The position numbers and the translations under genes were made by a program. The notes under the pieces are model-generated. The model was not told the origin of the DNA, did not search any database, and saw only the letters and a program-made list of their open reading frames with translations. Shown piece by piece: positions 6,856-6,955 of a stretch of 6,955 nt of DNA (its first letter is position 1; each line of letters opens with the position of its first letter). Source of the stretch: Actinomycetota bacterium. Lineage in GTDB: Bacteria; Actinomycetota; Actinomycetes; Actinomycetales; Actinomycetaceae. The stretch covers positions 1 to 6,955 of the forward strand of contig JAHYYD010000112.1 in the NCBI GenBank assembly GCA_019425105.1, written 5' to 3'.

Positions 6856-6955
6856 CTACGCGAGCGATTCCACTATAAGCGTGCCATACAAACGCGCGCC
6901 TGTTCCAGGAAGGACGAGATTCTCACTGTCAGCGCAACATCCTGTGATCGCGCAG
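6856..6955 (-). CDS. Possible C-terminal tail of tRNA(Ile)-lysidine synthase (partial)
   Basis: A minus-strand frame is open from the window edge to a TAG at 6858-6856, giving 32 codons and ending 23 nt before the hpt start. Its end, with LVLPG followed by GTLIVES, loosely resembles the C-termini of actinobacterial TilS proteins, which often carry an LPG near the end. TilS, which modifies the wobble cytidine of an isoleucine tRNA, is the usual upstream neighbour of hpt. Against this call, only about half the third codon positions are G or C, and a second minus frame is also open from the edge to a TAG at 6875-6873. The stretch could equally be a non-coding leader. The other 95% or so of the gene would lie outside the window. 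Confidence 0.4.
   Translation of the reverse strand, partial: CAITGCCADSENLVLPGTGARLYGTLIVESLA

Noticed and set aside
6872..6877. TATAGT on the minus strand as the -10 of an hpt promoter
   Set aside because: No -35 match lies 16-18 bases upstream and there is no TG extension. A single hexamer in an AT-richer patch is weak evidence, and the stretch may be the end of tilS.
1..6955. A defence system, mobile element, CRISPR array, tRNA or riboswitch
   Set aside because: The minus-strand core genes fill 168-6832 with almost no gaps. The only direct repeats found are the in-frame tracts in folBK, and no transposase, inverted terminal repeats or structured RNA was seen.

Overview
The window carries one dense minus-strand gene block from a high-GC Gram-positive bacterium. 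Gene order, the DUF3180 gene, mixed GTG/TTG starts and strong third-position GC all point to Actinobacteria, and gene content fits an Actinomyces/Schaalia-like member of the Actinomycetales. The genus is inferred from general knowledge of these genomes and was not tested by a search.

Reading in the direction of transcription (high to low coordinates), the layout is: a short tail that may be the end of tilS (6856-6955); hpt, hypoxanthine-guanine phosphoribosyltransferase (6278-6832); ftsH, membrane AAA+ zinc protease (4216-6258); folE, GTP cyclohydrolase I (3650-4219); folP, dihydropteroate synthase (2785-3648); a fused folB-folK gene with a very long C-terminal tail (645-2792); and a four-helix DUF3180 membrane protein (168-644). 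The last 167 bases hold no gene that can be assigned. Junctions are tight: 19 nt between hpt and ftsH, a 4-nt GTGA overlap, a 1-nt gap, an 8-nt overlap, and a TAAATG abutment. This implies one operon with translational coupling.

folE, folB, folK and folP together cover most of the pterin branch of folate synthesis, from GTP to dihydropteroate. The dedicated dephosphorylation step, dihydrofolate synthase and p-aminobenzoate synthesis are not here. hpt makes GMP and IMP by salvage and so feeds the GTP pool that FolE consumes. ftsH is a quality-control protease that sits in this cluster by conserved actinobacterial gene order.

No unknown system such as a defence, mobile or CRISPR locus is visible. 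The points most worth a second look are the ~370-residue uncharacterised tail of the FolB-FolK fusion with two 18-bp tandem-repeat tracts, a low-GC codon island in folP that contains a good extended -10 promoter match, and substitutions at two usually conserved spots of FolP.
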